Source: Neorhizobium petrolearium (GTDB lineage: Bacteria; Pseudomonadota; Alphaproteobacteria; Rhizobiales; Rhizobiaceae). From it: 64,000 nt of DNA. This document shows, in pieces, positions 44,834-53,369 of the stretch (positions are counted from its first letter, which is position 1; each line of letters starts with the position of its first letter). The stretch spans positions 23,632 to 87,631 of the forward strand of contig NZ_JAGGJW010000021.1 of assembly GCF_017873175.1 (NCBI RefSeq), given 5' to 3'. The position numbers and the translations under genes were made by a program. The notes below the pieces were generated by a model, which saw only the letters and a list, made by a program, of their open reading frames with translations, did no database searches and was not told where the DNA came from.

Positions 44834-45391
44834 TTATCTCTTGCCCATGAACCTCACGGTGCTGGCCTGGTCACCCTTTGTGCCTTGTTCTTCCGCAAAC
44901 GTGACGTGCATCCCCTTTTCCAGGTCATCAAAACGTGTGCCTATCACGCTATTGCAATGGAAGTAGATCTCACGGCCATCGGACGTTGCAATGAAGCCGA
45001 ACGCGCCCGCATGATCGATCCGGGCGATCGTGCCCGACGGCTGCGGCTCGTGGTATTTCACCTCCCCTTGAAGCTTCTTTGCCTCGTCCTGCAATTGCCG
45101 CCTCGCGCGCTTGAAGGCATCATTGATGGCAAAGTTCAGATCGGAATGGCGCTCGTCGCCGTGATCGATGTGGTCGACGGCAACTTCCCGACCATTCGGC
45201 AAGGTTAGATGGATGCGCACATCGTAAAGGCCGCCTGTGCGATGTCGCTTGCCTGGCCCGGTTACGACGACACGGCAATCGGTAATCCGCCCGAAGCGTG
45301 TTTCAAGTTCGCTCACATGATCTTTCAGGGCAGCCTGAACAGCGGGTGAGATTTCCGCTCCGTGACTAGCGATTTCGACTGGTGTTTCCAT
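44834..45391 (-). CDS. Ribosome hibernation factor (HPF/RaiA) fused to a cold-shock domain
   Basis: This 185-residue protein has an N-terminal HPF/YfiA fold (residues ~1-110: VQAALKDHVSELETRFGRITDCRVVV, later AINDAFKRARRQLQDEAKK). A C-terminal cold-shock domain follows (residues ~120-185: SGTIARIDHAGAFGFIATSDGREIYFHCNSVI), with the RNA-binding FGFI and IYFHCNS motifs. The fusion should bind the ribosome decoding site and also single-stranded RNA, tying ribosome storage to RNA handling under stress. AAGGAG lies upstream. A perfect FNR/FixK box is 135 bases upstream of the start. Confidence 0.88.
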   Translation of the reverse strand: METPVEIASHGAEISPAVQAALKDHVSELETRFGRITDCRVVVTGPGKRHRTGGLYDVRIHLTLPNGREVAVDHIDHGDERHSDLNFAINDAFKRARRQLQDEAKKLQGEVKYHEPQPSGTIARIDHAGAFGFIATSDGREIYFHCNSVIGTRFDDLEKGMHVTFAEEQGTKGDQASTVRFMGKR

Positions 45392-45732
45392 GGTTCATCT
45401 CTCCTTGCCCCGATTTTCCGATCCGGCTTCGGGGGAAGCGTTCGTCCGCGTGGCCGGCTATCGCTTCGCGACCTGAACCGCACGCAATTGACTGTTTGTA
45501 TTTCTACCGCCGGGTTTTCACCCGACATTGACGCCAGTCAAAACGATGTCTTCGGCCCCAAGCGCGGTGATGAACATTGCGGGAAGAAGGACGAGACGCA
45601 GCTTTTCCGTCCGGCCGGGCCATTCGTTCTCGGCATAGGGGTCTTAGTCCCCGCAAAATGTCGTCCAGGAGGTTATCCGCCTTAATCACGGGAACTGTCG
45701 AATGGTTTGAGGAGCGAGCGCCTACCGGAAAC
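45392..45732. other. Promoter region of the HPF-CSD gene
   Basis: This 341-base gap carries the perfect FNR/FixK box at 45526-45539 and no recognised gene. The downstream end of the minus-strand diguanylate cyclase gene lies at its right edge. Confidence 0.5.
45526..45539. promoter_or_regulatory. FNR/FixK-type anaerobox (HPF-CSD gene)
   Basis: TTGACGCCAGTCAA is an exact TTGA-N6-TCAA match with fully symmetric 5-base halves (TTGAC/GTCAA). Only the HPF-CSD gene lies downstream of it on the minus strand. Confidence 0.75.
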
Positions 45733-47628
45733 TTATGACGCAGCCCCCGAATTGGGTTTCAAGTAGGACTGCTCTCCACAGACAACCTGATTGCGTCCAG
45801 CATTCTTTGCACGGTAGAGCGCGGCATCGGCCTCGCTAAACAGGGCGTGCGTGGTGACGTCGGCTGGCGCTTCTGGTGGCAAAGTGGCCAGTCCGACACT
45901 GACCGTGACATGACCAGCAGGCGGGTTGCCTTCGTGAGCCAACGCCAGCCCACGCACTTGCAGGCGAATTCTTTCTGCGACAGCCCATGCCCCTTGGATG
46001 TCCGTGTCGGCAAGCAGAACCGCGAGTTCCTCACCGCCATAGCGGGCGACGATATCGCCGGGCCGTTTGACGCAATTGCTCACGACAGCGCCAATCTGCC
46101 TGAGGCATTCGTCCCCTGCGGCATGGCCGTAGGTATCGTTAAACTGCTTGAAACGGTCGGCGTCGATCATCAGGAGAGAAAGTGGCGTGCGGTTCCGGCG
46201 GGCGCGCTGCATCATTTCCCCAAAGCGGGTGTTGAAGAAGCGCCGATTGGCAAGCTTCGTCAACTCGTCAGTATTGGCCAGAGCGTCCAGTTCGTCCTGC
46301 TTCTTCTTGTGTTGTGTAACGTCTCGCGTGATCGCAACAACCCGGGTCGCGACTGCCTTTTCCCGAGACGGCAACTTGCTCAATGCCGTCTCAAGCCAGA
46401 CCTCCTCGCCATCCGGCTTGGTATGCTTGATGATGAACTTCTCCTGCGTCGAGCCGTCCTGCAGTCGTTCGGCTGCAGAGCGCACCGTTAACTCAGCATC
46501 CTCCGCCATGCCGGCAAACACACTTTTCCCGATGAGCCTTTGAGGTTCGATGCCCAAAATCTGCGTTGAAGACGGAGAAACATACTCCCTGATGCCGGCC
46601 TCGTCGAAACGTGCAATGACGTCGCTTGACGATTCCGCCAGCAAACGAAATTCCGCTTCGCGCGCCGCCAGCTGCGCTTCACTCTCCCGGCGCAACTTCA
46701 GTTGATGGCGCCAATGCACTGCCGCCAGGATCGTCACGACCAGCAAGACGGCGGCGTAGAACCAGCGGGCCTTTGCGGTTCCCGTCCACTCCAGGAAAAC
46801 TTCCCGTTCGGAGGCCGCGGCAAGCACGACGATGCCAGTGCGTCCGCTTTGATAGAAGCCGCCGATTCGAACTTTCCCATCGACGGGCGACTGATAATCA
46901 TAAGCGCCAACGGTCCTTACCTTGAGGTGATGGGCAAACAGTTCGTGCGCAGAAATATTGCTGCCAAGGAGCGTTTCCTCCATCGGACCGCGGGCCATGA
47001 CGATGCCGTCCCCGCGAAGCAGCAGGAATGATCGGTCGCTCGAAACACCAAAGTTCCGGAAGACGTGGATGAAGTGATTGACGCGAATGGTGGAGACGAC
47101 GACGCCCCCGAAAGAACCATCCGGCAACACCACCCGCTGTGAAATCGGCAGCACCCACTGATGGGATAGTCGGCTCTTGATCGGTTTGCCCAGAACGGGC
47201 AGCCGGAAGGGACTGGACTTATGAAGCCGGAAATATTCGCGGTCGGCGTAATTCATCTTTGCCGGCGGGTCGTCGGCTGATGTCGCAACCATTTGCCCCG
47301 TGGCATCGATATAGGAGAGCGTATCGAGGGTCGGAGACGCCTTCATCTGAAACGCGATGGCCGTCTCGATTTTCGCGGGCATCTCAGGATGTTGCTGCTC
47401 GTCACGGATCTCGGAAATCAGACTGGCAAGCGACAGCCATGACATCTCGATCGTGTCGTCGGCATGTTGCGTGATTGCCTCCGCCGTCTGGGTCAGGCTC
47501 GTCTCGACACGTACAACCTGCGCCTTCCAATTGGCGTACTCCCCCCAACTCAAAAGGGCAACGAAAGCAAAAAATCCAAGGACAACAGCAGCCGTCGTTA
47601 GCGCGGATCGGAATGTTGCAGCTTGCAT
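45733..47628 (-). CDS. Diguanylate cyclase with dCACHE sensor, PAS and GGDEF domains
   Basis: This 631-residue inner-membrane protein has one N-terminal helix (SALTTAAVVLGFFAFVALLSW), a ~240-residue periplasmic dCACHE-type sensor and a second helix near 300. A PAS domain follows (FRLLAESSSDVIARFDEAGI...), then a GGDEF domain with active-site GGEEL (ARYGGEELAVLL). It should make cyclic di-GMP in response to a periplasmic ligand. ATG 47628 has GGAG 7 bases upstream; ATG 47679 has none. It affects motility, adhesion or biofilm by family role; no cognate effector is nearby. Confidence 0.9.
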   Translation of the reverse strand: MQAATFRSALTTAAVVLGFFAFVALLSWGEYANWKAQVVRVETSLTQTAEAITQHADDTIEMSWLSLASLISEIRDEQQHPEMPAKIETAIAFQMKASPTLDTLSYIDATGQMVATSADDPPAKMNYADREYFRLHKSSPFRLPVLGKPIKSRLSHQWVLPISQRVVLPDGSFGGVVVSTIRVNHFIHVFRNFGVSSDRSFLLLRGDGIVMARGPMEETLLGSNISAHELFAHHLKVRTVGAYDYQSPVDGKVRIGGFYQSGRTGIVVLAAASEREVFLEWTGTAKARWFYAAVLLVVTILAAVHWRHQLKLRRESEAQLAAREAEFRLLAESSSDVIARFDEAGIREYVSPSSTQILGIEPQRLIGKSVFAGMAEDAELTVRSAAERLQDGSTQEKFIIKHTKPDGEEVWLETALSKLPSREKAVATRVVAITRDVTQHKKKQDELDALANTDELTKLANRRFFNTRFGEMMQRARRNRTPLSLLMIDADRFKQFNDTYGHAAGDECLRQIGAVVSNCVKRPGDIVARYGGEELAVLLADTDIQGAWAVAERIRLQVRGLALAHEGNPPAGHVTVSVGLATLPPEAPADVTTHALFSEADAALYRAKNAGRNQVVCGEQSYLKPNSGAAS

Positions 47629-48375
47629 CGTCGGTCTCCGGAGGCCTTCGGAAGCCCCAGGTCTGCGGTTGTATCTCATTGAATGCTAAACAACAAAGGT
47701 CTCGCCAGGATGAAATATCACTCACGAAAACACGGAAGGAACGAAAGAACCACGATTTTCATACCTTGAGCGGGTAAGGATGAGCTTCATATGCGGATCA
47801 GTCTCCACCCCGTCCACGAGCTCACGTCACCGATTTTCCCCTCCCCTTAGATGGAGACCGAAGATCGGGCGCCTAAAACGTCGTTCAGCATAGATGGGGT
47901 AGTCGGCTTTGTGCCCATCTTCGCCGACCGGAAAGGAAGGTGCTGCGCTCCGAGCTGATGATAAAACCTGGTCGTGCCGATCCCGGAGAGAAGCGCGGGC
48001 CGCGAAACGACACTGATCGCTGTACAAGTTGGAAACGGCCGGTGGCAGTCAGAAGCACTTCCGCTTCTGTAGAGCAGCGACTTCGGCTGAAATGCTCCAA
48101 AGAACGAACCCGCTCGCGCGGGAGGGAAGGCGCAGGCCTTGAGACGTGTGCCCCGTTGACGGCATCGGTGAGGCTTTAATCGATCAGAGGTGACGGGCGG
48201 ACGAAGATCTCCGAGCATGAAGGGGTCAACCTTCAGCTTGAGAGGAGCATCCGATGACCGTCCCCCATTCACATCCGTCCGGCAGCGCGCTTCGTGAGCG
48301 CATGATCATCATCGAGACCTTCGAGCGCGGCAGTACCGCCCCTCCAACAGCCTGGTCATGCTTGTTTAACTGGAG
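47629..48375. other. Long gap; possible recombinase fragment near 48254
   Basis: This ~750-base region has no convincing full gene. At 48254 a plus-strand frame with a good GAGAGGAG site starts MTVPHSHPSGSALRERMI. This loosely resembles the N-terminus of tyrosine recombinases, but the similarity is lost after ~15 residues and the frame runs into the cupin gene on the other strand. It may be a decayed fragment. Confidence 0.3.
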
Positions 48376-48834
48376 CTATGTTGGCTGCATTGACCAGCTC
48401 GCTGGCTCGTCATTCTTGTCGGAAGAAGCGGCTGCCGCCGTAGGATGCACTTTCCCCGGGGCGTGGTGGGCCGGAGCATAGATCGCGTAAACCTGCATTG
48501 GCGTCGCCCCAATATTGGTAATGTTGTGCCAGGTCCCCGCTGGAACCAGGACGCACCAGCCCTCTGAAACTTCTTTATCAAAGGTCAGTTCGTCCTTCGC
48601 TACCCCCATCTGCACTCGGCCGCGGCCAGCGTCGAGGCGCAGAAACTGATCGGTCTCCGGATGCACTTCGAGGCCGATGTCGCCGCCGACGGGGATCGAC
48701 ATCAATGTCACTTGCAGGTAACGCCCGCTCCAGGCGACAGAACGGTAGTTTGTATTTGCCTTCGTCGCGCGTTCAATGTCGAACGATTGCGGCTGCGGCC
48801 CAATGTCTTCGATCTTGTCTGTAGTGTTGGCCAT
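48376..48834 (-). CDS. Cupin domain protein
   Basis: This 152-residue cytoplasmic protein has the two cupin motifs: GLEVHPETDQFLRLDAGRGRV (His and Glu ligands) and VLVPAGTWHNITN (second His). The fold binds a metal; the family includes enzymes and sensors, and no specific activity can be assigned. AAGGAGG sits upstream of the start. It lies among stress genes but has no FNR box nearby. Confidence 0.85.
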   Translation of the reverse strand: MANTTDKIEDIGPQPQSFDIERATKANTNYRSVAWSGRYLQVTLMSIPVGGDIGLEVHPETDQFLRLDAGRGRVQMGVAKDELTFDKEVSEGWCVLVPAGTWHNITNIGATPMQVYAIYAPAHHAPGKVHPTAAAASSDKNDEPASWSMQPT

Positions 48835-49167
48835 AGTTGATTGCCTCCTTGAGATTGCGGCGGTTCACTTCCTAGTCGGCTCTCGGAGACGTCACCGTTG
48901 GCCGCCCGGGAAACCCTGCCTACGTCAAGCTGAAATCGCTTTCGATTCGGAAATAGAGATGCGCGCCCTCGTAGGCCAACGGCTGTGGACTTGGCTTCAA
49001 TGCTCTGGGCTCCCGCCAATCATTACGAACCTGAAGCAGTTCCCAGGCGTGCTGCCTTCCGCAAATTTCTGACGCCCCGGCGTCGATTTCGGTCAAGTAT
49101 GTTCGCTTCCAAACTCCGGGAATGCGCCGCTTACCGTCCGTATCATCTCGCGCGTCACACGAGTTTT
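48835..49167. other. Gap without gene
   Basis: This 333-base stretch between the cupin gene and the DUF3309-like gene shows no recognisable protein, repeat or regulatory palindrome. Confidence 0.4.
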
Positions 49168-49332
49168 CTAAATGCGGCCCATCAGGAGAAGCACGATGAG
49201 AACGATGAGTATGATACCGATCACGCCCACCCCACCATGTCCATAGCCGTACCCGTAGCCGCCGAAGCGGCCTGAAAAGCCTCCCGCCAAGAAGATGACG
49301 AGCAGAATTATTAAGATCAAGCCAATAGACAT
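49168..49332 (-). CDS. DUF3309-like small membrane protein
   Basis: This 54-residue protein consists of two hydrophobic helices around a glycine/tyrosine-rich centre (GRFGGYGYGYGHGG), with a C-terminal VLIVLLLMGRI, the DUF3309 pattern. AAAGGAC precedes ATG 49332. It is the last of three small stress-type genes on the minus strand after CsbD. A role in envelope stress is inferred from company only. Confidence 0.75.
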   Translation of the reverse strand: MSIGLILIILLVIFLAGGFSGRFGGYGYGYGHGGVGVIGIILIVLIVLLLMGRI

Positions 49333-49360
49333 AATCTGTCCTTTCCGGTGAAAGAAGTTA

Positions 49361-49507
49361 CTATTTCTTTCGAATTGAAAGTCCCTGGTCATCCACAGTG
49401 ATATCCACACCACTGGTGGTCTTTTGTTCCTGATAGTAAAAATAACTTAGCGCGGTTACGACCACAACGAGCGCGCCGATGATTAAGTAAAGCATGTTGC
49501 GATTCAT
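49361..49507 (-). CDS. Small single-helix membrane protein (48 aa)
   Basis: This 48-residue protein starts MNRNMLYLIIGALVVVVTAL, one membrane helix. A short hydrophilic tail follows (YYQEQKTTSGVDITVDDQG), ending SIRKK. GGGGGA lies about 8 bases upstream. It sits between the CsbD gene and the DUF3309-like gene on the same strand, so it is probably co-transcribed with them. From memory, similar short proteins with this tail occur in rhizobia; function is unknown. Confidence 0.75.
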   Translation of the reverse strand: MNRNMLYLIIGALVVVVTALSYFYYQEQKTTSGVDITVDDQGLSIRKK

Positions 49508-49588
49508 GCGCGTTCCCCCGCGAATAGGTATCCAGCGACGGCCCGCCCTGCCAGAGCGCAGTGGGTTAGCAGGGATTGACCTAATCGA

Positions 49589-49792
49589 TCACCACTTCTG
49601 CGAGTTGTACCAGTCGTCGATTTCCTTTTGCGCCTGGTCTTTCGCGTAGCCATACCGCTCCTGGATCTTTCCCTCCAACTGATCACGACGCCCGGAGATC
49701 ACGTCCAGATCATCGTCCGTGAGTTTGCCCCACTGTTCCTTTGCCTTGCCCTTGATTTGCTTCCAATTGCCTTCGACACGGTTCCAGTCCAT
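49589..49792 (-). CDS. CsbD family stress protein
   Basis: This 67-residue, highly charged protein shows the CsbD signature WNRVEGNWKQIKGKAKEQWGKLTDDDLDVISGRRDQLEGKIQ and a final IDDWYNSQ. CsbD-like proteins are abundant, intrinsically helical stress proteins without a known enzymatic role. GGGAG lies 6 bases upstream of the start. A perfect FNR/FixK box sits 65 bases upstream, so low oxygen rather than only general stress likely controls it. Confidence 0.9.
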   Translation of the reverse strand: MDWNRVEGNWKQIKGKAKEQWGKLTDDDLDVISGRRDQLEGKIQERYGYAKDQAQKEIDDWYNSQKW

Positions 49793-49856
49793 TGCAATCT
49801 CCCTTTACGGCTTCATGCCATCGAAGATCATCCTCCGCCTTGCCCCGAATACCGCT

Positions 49857-49870
49857 TTGATTCAGATCAA
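49857..49870. promoter_or_regulatory. FNR/FixK-type anaerobox (csbD operon)
   Basis: TTGATTCAGATCAA is an exact TTGA-N6-TCAA match with TTGAT/ATCAA halves. It lies 65 bases before the CsbD start codon on the minus strand. Confidence 0.75.
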
Positions 49871-50060
49871 GTTTCGTCGCTACTTTCTATTGAAGAAGCG
49901 GGCATCATTCCCGCTTCTTCAAAGTGCATGGTTCAAGCCACATACAATCCGTGGCAGAGGCCATCCTTGTTTCAAAGATACCGCCAACTGTCCGAGCGTT
50001 TGATTGCACAGCTTTCAATCATGACCCGGATCAGGTCGCGTTGAACTGGCGGCCTTCGCC

Positions 50061-50757
50061 TCAGACTGCCGTCCCCACCAGCGCGCCGATTCCCGCGGTC
50101 AGCGCCATTGCAAATGCACCCCAGAAGGTAACGCGGGCAGTGGCTTTGAGGATATGCGCACCGCCAGCCTTCGCTCCGATTGCGCCAAGCAGGGCAAGAA
50201 ACAGCAACGACGCGATTGCAACGGAGTAGATCAGCATCGAGGGGGGCGAGAGTACGACCATGAGCAGGGGCATTGCGGCCCCGACCGCGAAGGTGGCAGC
50301 CGAGGTCAACGCCGCCTCGATCGGCCGGGCAGCCATATGTTCGACGACGCCGAGTTCGTCACGCGAATGCGCGTCGAGGGCGTCGTTGGCAGTCAACTGC
50401 ACTGCAACCTGTCCCGCCAATTCTGGAGTAAGCCCACGTTTGACGTGAATCTGTGTCAGTTCCTCAAGCTCGGCTTCCGGAAACGTCTCCAGTTCCAGCC
50501 GCTCCCGCGCGAGATCGGCCTGTTCAGTGTCCGCCTGCGAACTCACCGACACGTATTCACCGGCGGCCATGGACATCGCGCCTGCGACGAGACCGGCAAC
50601 GCCAGCCACCAGGATTTGTTGGGTATTGGCGGCGGCCGTGGCGAACCCCCATGATCAGGCTTGCTGTCGACACGATGCCATCATTCGCGCCCAGCACAGC
50701 TGCCCGAAGCCAGCCGATGCGCGACACGAGGTGGTTTTCCCGATGCAGACGGCTCAT
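50061..50757 (-). pseudogene. VIT1/CCC1 family transporter gene with frameshift
   Basis: The N-terminal frame from ATG 50757 reads SRLHRENHLVSRIGWLRAAVLGANDGIVSTASLIMG, typical of VIT family iron/manganese transporters. After the run of five G (50646-50650 on the given strand) the homology moves to another frame (ATAAANTQQILVAGVAG, then AGAMSMAAGEYVSVSSQADTE) and continues to the stop at 50061. Removing one G restores a ~232-residue protein with all usual helices. The start overlaps the OsmC stop (ATGA), so both belonged to one operon. Confidence 0.87.
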
Positions 50758-51158
50758 GATTTCCTCCTGATCGTGCCATCGAGGCGTGCCGCCGCGGCGA
50801 TCGTGTTCGAGATCGTGCCGTATTTCCGGACGTTCTGGTGCAGCAGTTCCAGTCGCCGATCGCTCTCGTCGGTATCGACAACGAGTTCATAGTCAACCGA
50901 AACTATCCTTGGAGGCGCATCCTGCCGGATCGCGTGCAGGCCGACCTCGACGCCGGAAAACCTGAAGTCCAGGATGGGTGCCACGCGCTCGATGCCTTTG
51001 ATCATGCATGCGGCGATCGCCGCCAGCAGCAATTCGGCCGGATTGAAGGCACCGGGAGAACCCGCCAGCCCGGTATCCAGCTTGACTTCCGCCATCTTGG
51101 CATTGGCCACACTGCCCTCTGCGTCGATTCTGCGGGCCGTAATCCGGTATTCCAGCAT
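50754..51158 (-). CDS. OsmC family protein
   Basis: This 134-residue protein has the OsmC/Ohr layout, starting LEYRITARRIDAEGSVANAKMAEVKLDTG. The GAFNPAELLLAAIAACMIKGIERVA helix carries the reactive Cys; the second Cys of typical Ohr enzymes is not evident. It may reduce organic hydroperoxides or have another redox role. ATG 51158 follows AAGGGG. A perfect FNR/FixK box lies 73 bases upstream. Confidence 0.85.
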   Translation of the reverse strand: MLEYRITARRIDAEGSVANAKMAEVKLDTGLAGSPGAFNPAELLLAAIAACMIKGIERVAPILDFRFSGVEVGLHAIRQDAPPRIVSVDYELVVDTDESDRRLELLHQNVRKYGTISNTIAAAARLDGTIRRKS

Positions 51159-51207
51159 GTGGGCTTTCCCCTTCGATGAGCGTGACAGATGGCCGGCGAC
51201 TGGCACC

Positions 51208-51657
51208 CTACCACGCGATACTGGGACCCGCTTGACCCTGATCAAGAAGCAGAACGATGTCGCTCGATCGAGGCCGCGCTCGCAAGTCCTGCGACGCGAA
51301 TCCCGATCGGGCAGACAAGCAACTCAGCGGGCGGCGCGCCTTTACCTGGGCTCGATGCGGGGTACGCGCCGTCAGGGTCGCGTCAAGCCACAAGTGCGTC
51401 AGACCCTCGGCCACGCGGTGAGGCAATATGCTCGAAAGGCGGAACAGCGTCGCCGCGATTTGCAGTGCCTGCGACACTCGTCCAGCCGGAAGGCGGCCAT
51501 TCAGCCACATCTCCGCCAGCCTGGCCAGGGGTGCGGTGCCCCGCGACACCAGCATGGTTCCCATGGGATATTTGGATGCAAGGATAACGTCCAGGCGTGT
51601 TATAGTGGTATTGTCGAATTTGCTCATTCCGGCTTTTCGACACGCCTGCCGAGTCAT
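51208..51657 (-). CDS. Hypothetical protein (doubtful)
   Basis: An open frame of up to 149 codons from ATG 51657 (GGAG about 8 bases upstream; ATG 51627 also possible) encodes DNTTITRLDVILASKYPMG and MWLNGRLPAGRVSQALQIA. No family is recognised. Its 3' end overlaps the OsmC promoter and FNR box, and the last 40 residues look like random sequence. It could be a decayed gene or a chance frame. Confidence 0.3.
   Translation of the reverse strand: MTRQACRKAGMSKFDNTTITRLDVILASKYPMGTMLVSRGTAPLARLAEMWLNGRLPAGRVSQALQIAATLFRLSSILPHRVAEGLTHLWLDATLTARTPHRAQVKARRPLSCLSARSGFASQDLRARPRSSDIVLLLDQGQAGPSIAW
51232..51245. promoter_or_regulatory. FNR/FixK-type anaerobox (osmC-VIT operon)
   Basis: TTGACCCTGATCAA is an exact TTGA-N6-TCAA match, 73 bases before the OsmC start codon on the minus strand. 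Confidence 0.75.
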
Positions 51658-51696
51658 GACTTGCTCCGTGAGTCTTCGGTCCATGAGGGCCATTTC

Positions 51697-52749
51697 ATGC
51701 TACAGACGCCTCCAGTGCATCTCGAAGCGGCCAGCACTCTTGCTGTGGTGGTATCATCCATCGAACCATTGCTTTTCCTGTCCGACGATCTGAAGGTCAT
51801 CGCAGCGAGTGCATCGTTCTGCCGGGCCTTCGAGATCGACCCAGCGTCAGTCCCCGGTATGCGGCTCAGCGATCTTGGAGCTGGGGAATGGGCGATGCCC
51901 AAGCTTGAGTCACTTCTCAGCGCCACTGCTTCGGGAAGTGCGAACATCGAGGCTTACGAAATAGACCTCAAGCGACCAGGCAAGAAGACCCGCCAGTTGG
52001 TCCTTAATGCGCGAACACTCGACGACGGCGACCTCGAACATATTCGCTTGCTCCTCGCCATAGCCGACGTAACCGACGCCCGCGCCGAAGCCCGGCTCAA
52101 AGATGACTTGATCCGTGATAAAGCCATCCTGCTGCAGGAGGTCCAGCACAGGGTCGCAAATAGCCTGCAGATCATTGCAAGCGTTCTAATGCAAAGCGCA
52201 CGCCGGGTTCAGTCGGACGAAGCGCGCGGGCATCTTCACAACGCACATCACCGGGTGATGTCAATCGCAGCCCTGCAACAGCAACTCTCAAGGTCTCTTG
52301 GAGGCACGGTTGAGCTGCGCGCCTACTTTACTCAGCTGTCCCGAAGCCTTGGCGCGTCGATGATAGCTGACCCTGAACGGCTATCGATCAAAGTGGCGGT
52401 CGATGACAGTGTCGTGGATGCTGATGTTTCCGTGAGCCTGGGCCTAATCGTAACCGAACTCGTAATCAACGCCCTCAAGCATGCCTTTCCAGACAAGGGA
52501 ATAGGCAAGATCGCGATCGATTATCGATCGTCCGGTGGCGACTGGACGCTTTCCGTTGCGGACAACGGTATCGGCATGCCCGCAGGCAACGATGCACCCA
52601 AAGCCGGACTAGGGACTGGTATCGTGGAAGCGCTCGTGAAGAACCTGGACGGCAAAATTGAGTTGAGCGACGCAGGTCCAGGTACCGTGGTCACGATCAG
52701 CCATAGGGACACCACTGACCTCGAAAACGACCTGTCGTCAGCGGTGTAG
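51697..52749 (+). CDS. HWE/HisKA_2-type sensor histidine kinase with PAS domain
   Basis: This 350-residue soluble kinase has an N-terminal PAS domain (residues ~15-130: VVSSIEPLLFLSDDLKVIAASASFCRAF). The phospho-acceptor helix is LLQEVQHRVANSLQIIASVL, with His151. The C-terminal ATPase domain has the N-box ELVINALKHAF and the G-box DNGIGMPAG. HisKA_2 kinases are common in Rhizobiales and often act in general stress or light/oxygen sensing. GAGGG lies upstream. A response regulator follows 69 bases downstream and is its likely partner. Confidence 0.88.
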   Translation: MLQTPPVHLEAASTLAVVVSSIEPLLFLSDDLKVIAASASFCRAFEIDPASVPGMRLSDLGAGEWAMPKLESLLSATASGSANIEAYEIDLKRPGKKTRQLVLNARTLDDGDLEHIRLLLAIADVTDARAEARLKDDLIRDKAILLQEVQHRVANSLQIIASVLMQSARRVQSDEARGHLHNAHHRVMSIAALQQQLSRSLGGTVELRAYFTQLSRSLGASMIADPERLSIKVAVDDSVVDADVSVSLGLIVTELVINALKHAFPDKGIGKIAIDYRSSGGDWTLSVADNGIGMPAGNDAPKAGLGTGIVEALVKNLDGKIELSDAGPGTVVTISHRDTTDLENDLSSAV

Positions 52750-52817
52750 GAACCGAACGCTATTCAGGAAATTTACTTCGGAGCCTAGCGGCTCACCCCT
52801 CATGCATCGAGTGAACA

Positions 52818-53210
52818 ATGAAGAACGGCAAACCGGTTGTCCTGGTCGTGGAAGACAGTCCGATGATACGAATGGGTGCCGTCGATCTAGTGCTCTCGGC
52901 GGGCTACGAAGCGCTTGAGGCTGGCGATGCCGACGAGGCAATTCGCATCCTTCAGTCGAGAGCCGACATCGATCTGGTGTTCACCGATGTTCAGATGCCG
53001 GGAACAATGGACGGTATCAAATTGTCCCACTACATCCGCGATAGGTGGCCGCCCGTGAAGCTGATCGTCGCATCCGGTGCCGCCATTATCGAGGAGAGCA
53101 TGCTACCCGGCGGGAGTCGCTTCTTTTCAAAGCCCTACGACGAACTCACCATCACCGAGGCGATGGCACAACTGCTTTCGCACCAGCATCCGCACTTCCC
53201 TATTTCATGA
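52818..53210 (+). CDS. Single-domain response regulator
   Basis: This 130-residue receiver domain has the acidic pair (VVEDSP), phospho-acceptor Asp57 in VFTDVQMPGTMDG, and the conserved Lys in RFFSKPYDEL. There is no output domain, so it acts by protein contact or as a phosphate shuttle, like FixJ-type single receivers in rhizobial stress circuits. It is the probable target of the HWE kinase just upstream. Confidence 0.87.
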   Translation: MKNGKPVVLVVEDSPMIRMGAVDLVLSAGYEALEAGDADEAIRILQSRADIDLVFTDVQMPGTMDGIKLSHYIRDRWPPVKLIVASGAAIIEESMLPGGSRFFSKPYDELTITEAMAQLLSHQHPHFPIS

Positions 53211-53369
53211 ATTAGTCCCGTCAAACCAGGTCACAAAAAATAGGCTCGACACCTGGTTGATCAATGGCAGCTTCGGGCCGAAAGGTGTCGTCCGCTTCGC
53301 GCCAAAAGGGGACATGTCGCTACCCCGAGCCACCTTCAGCTCCTGAGCCGCCGGCAAGGCGGACTGCTG

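Noticed and set aside
48254..48481. Frame starting MTVPHSHPSG with a good ribosome site
   Set aside because: It loses any recombinase resemblance after ~15 residues and overlaps the real cupin gene; too weak to call a gene.
53255..53262. TTGATCAA near the response regulator
   Set aside because: It lacks the six-base spacer and is only an eight-base palindrome expected by chance.
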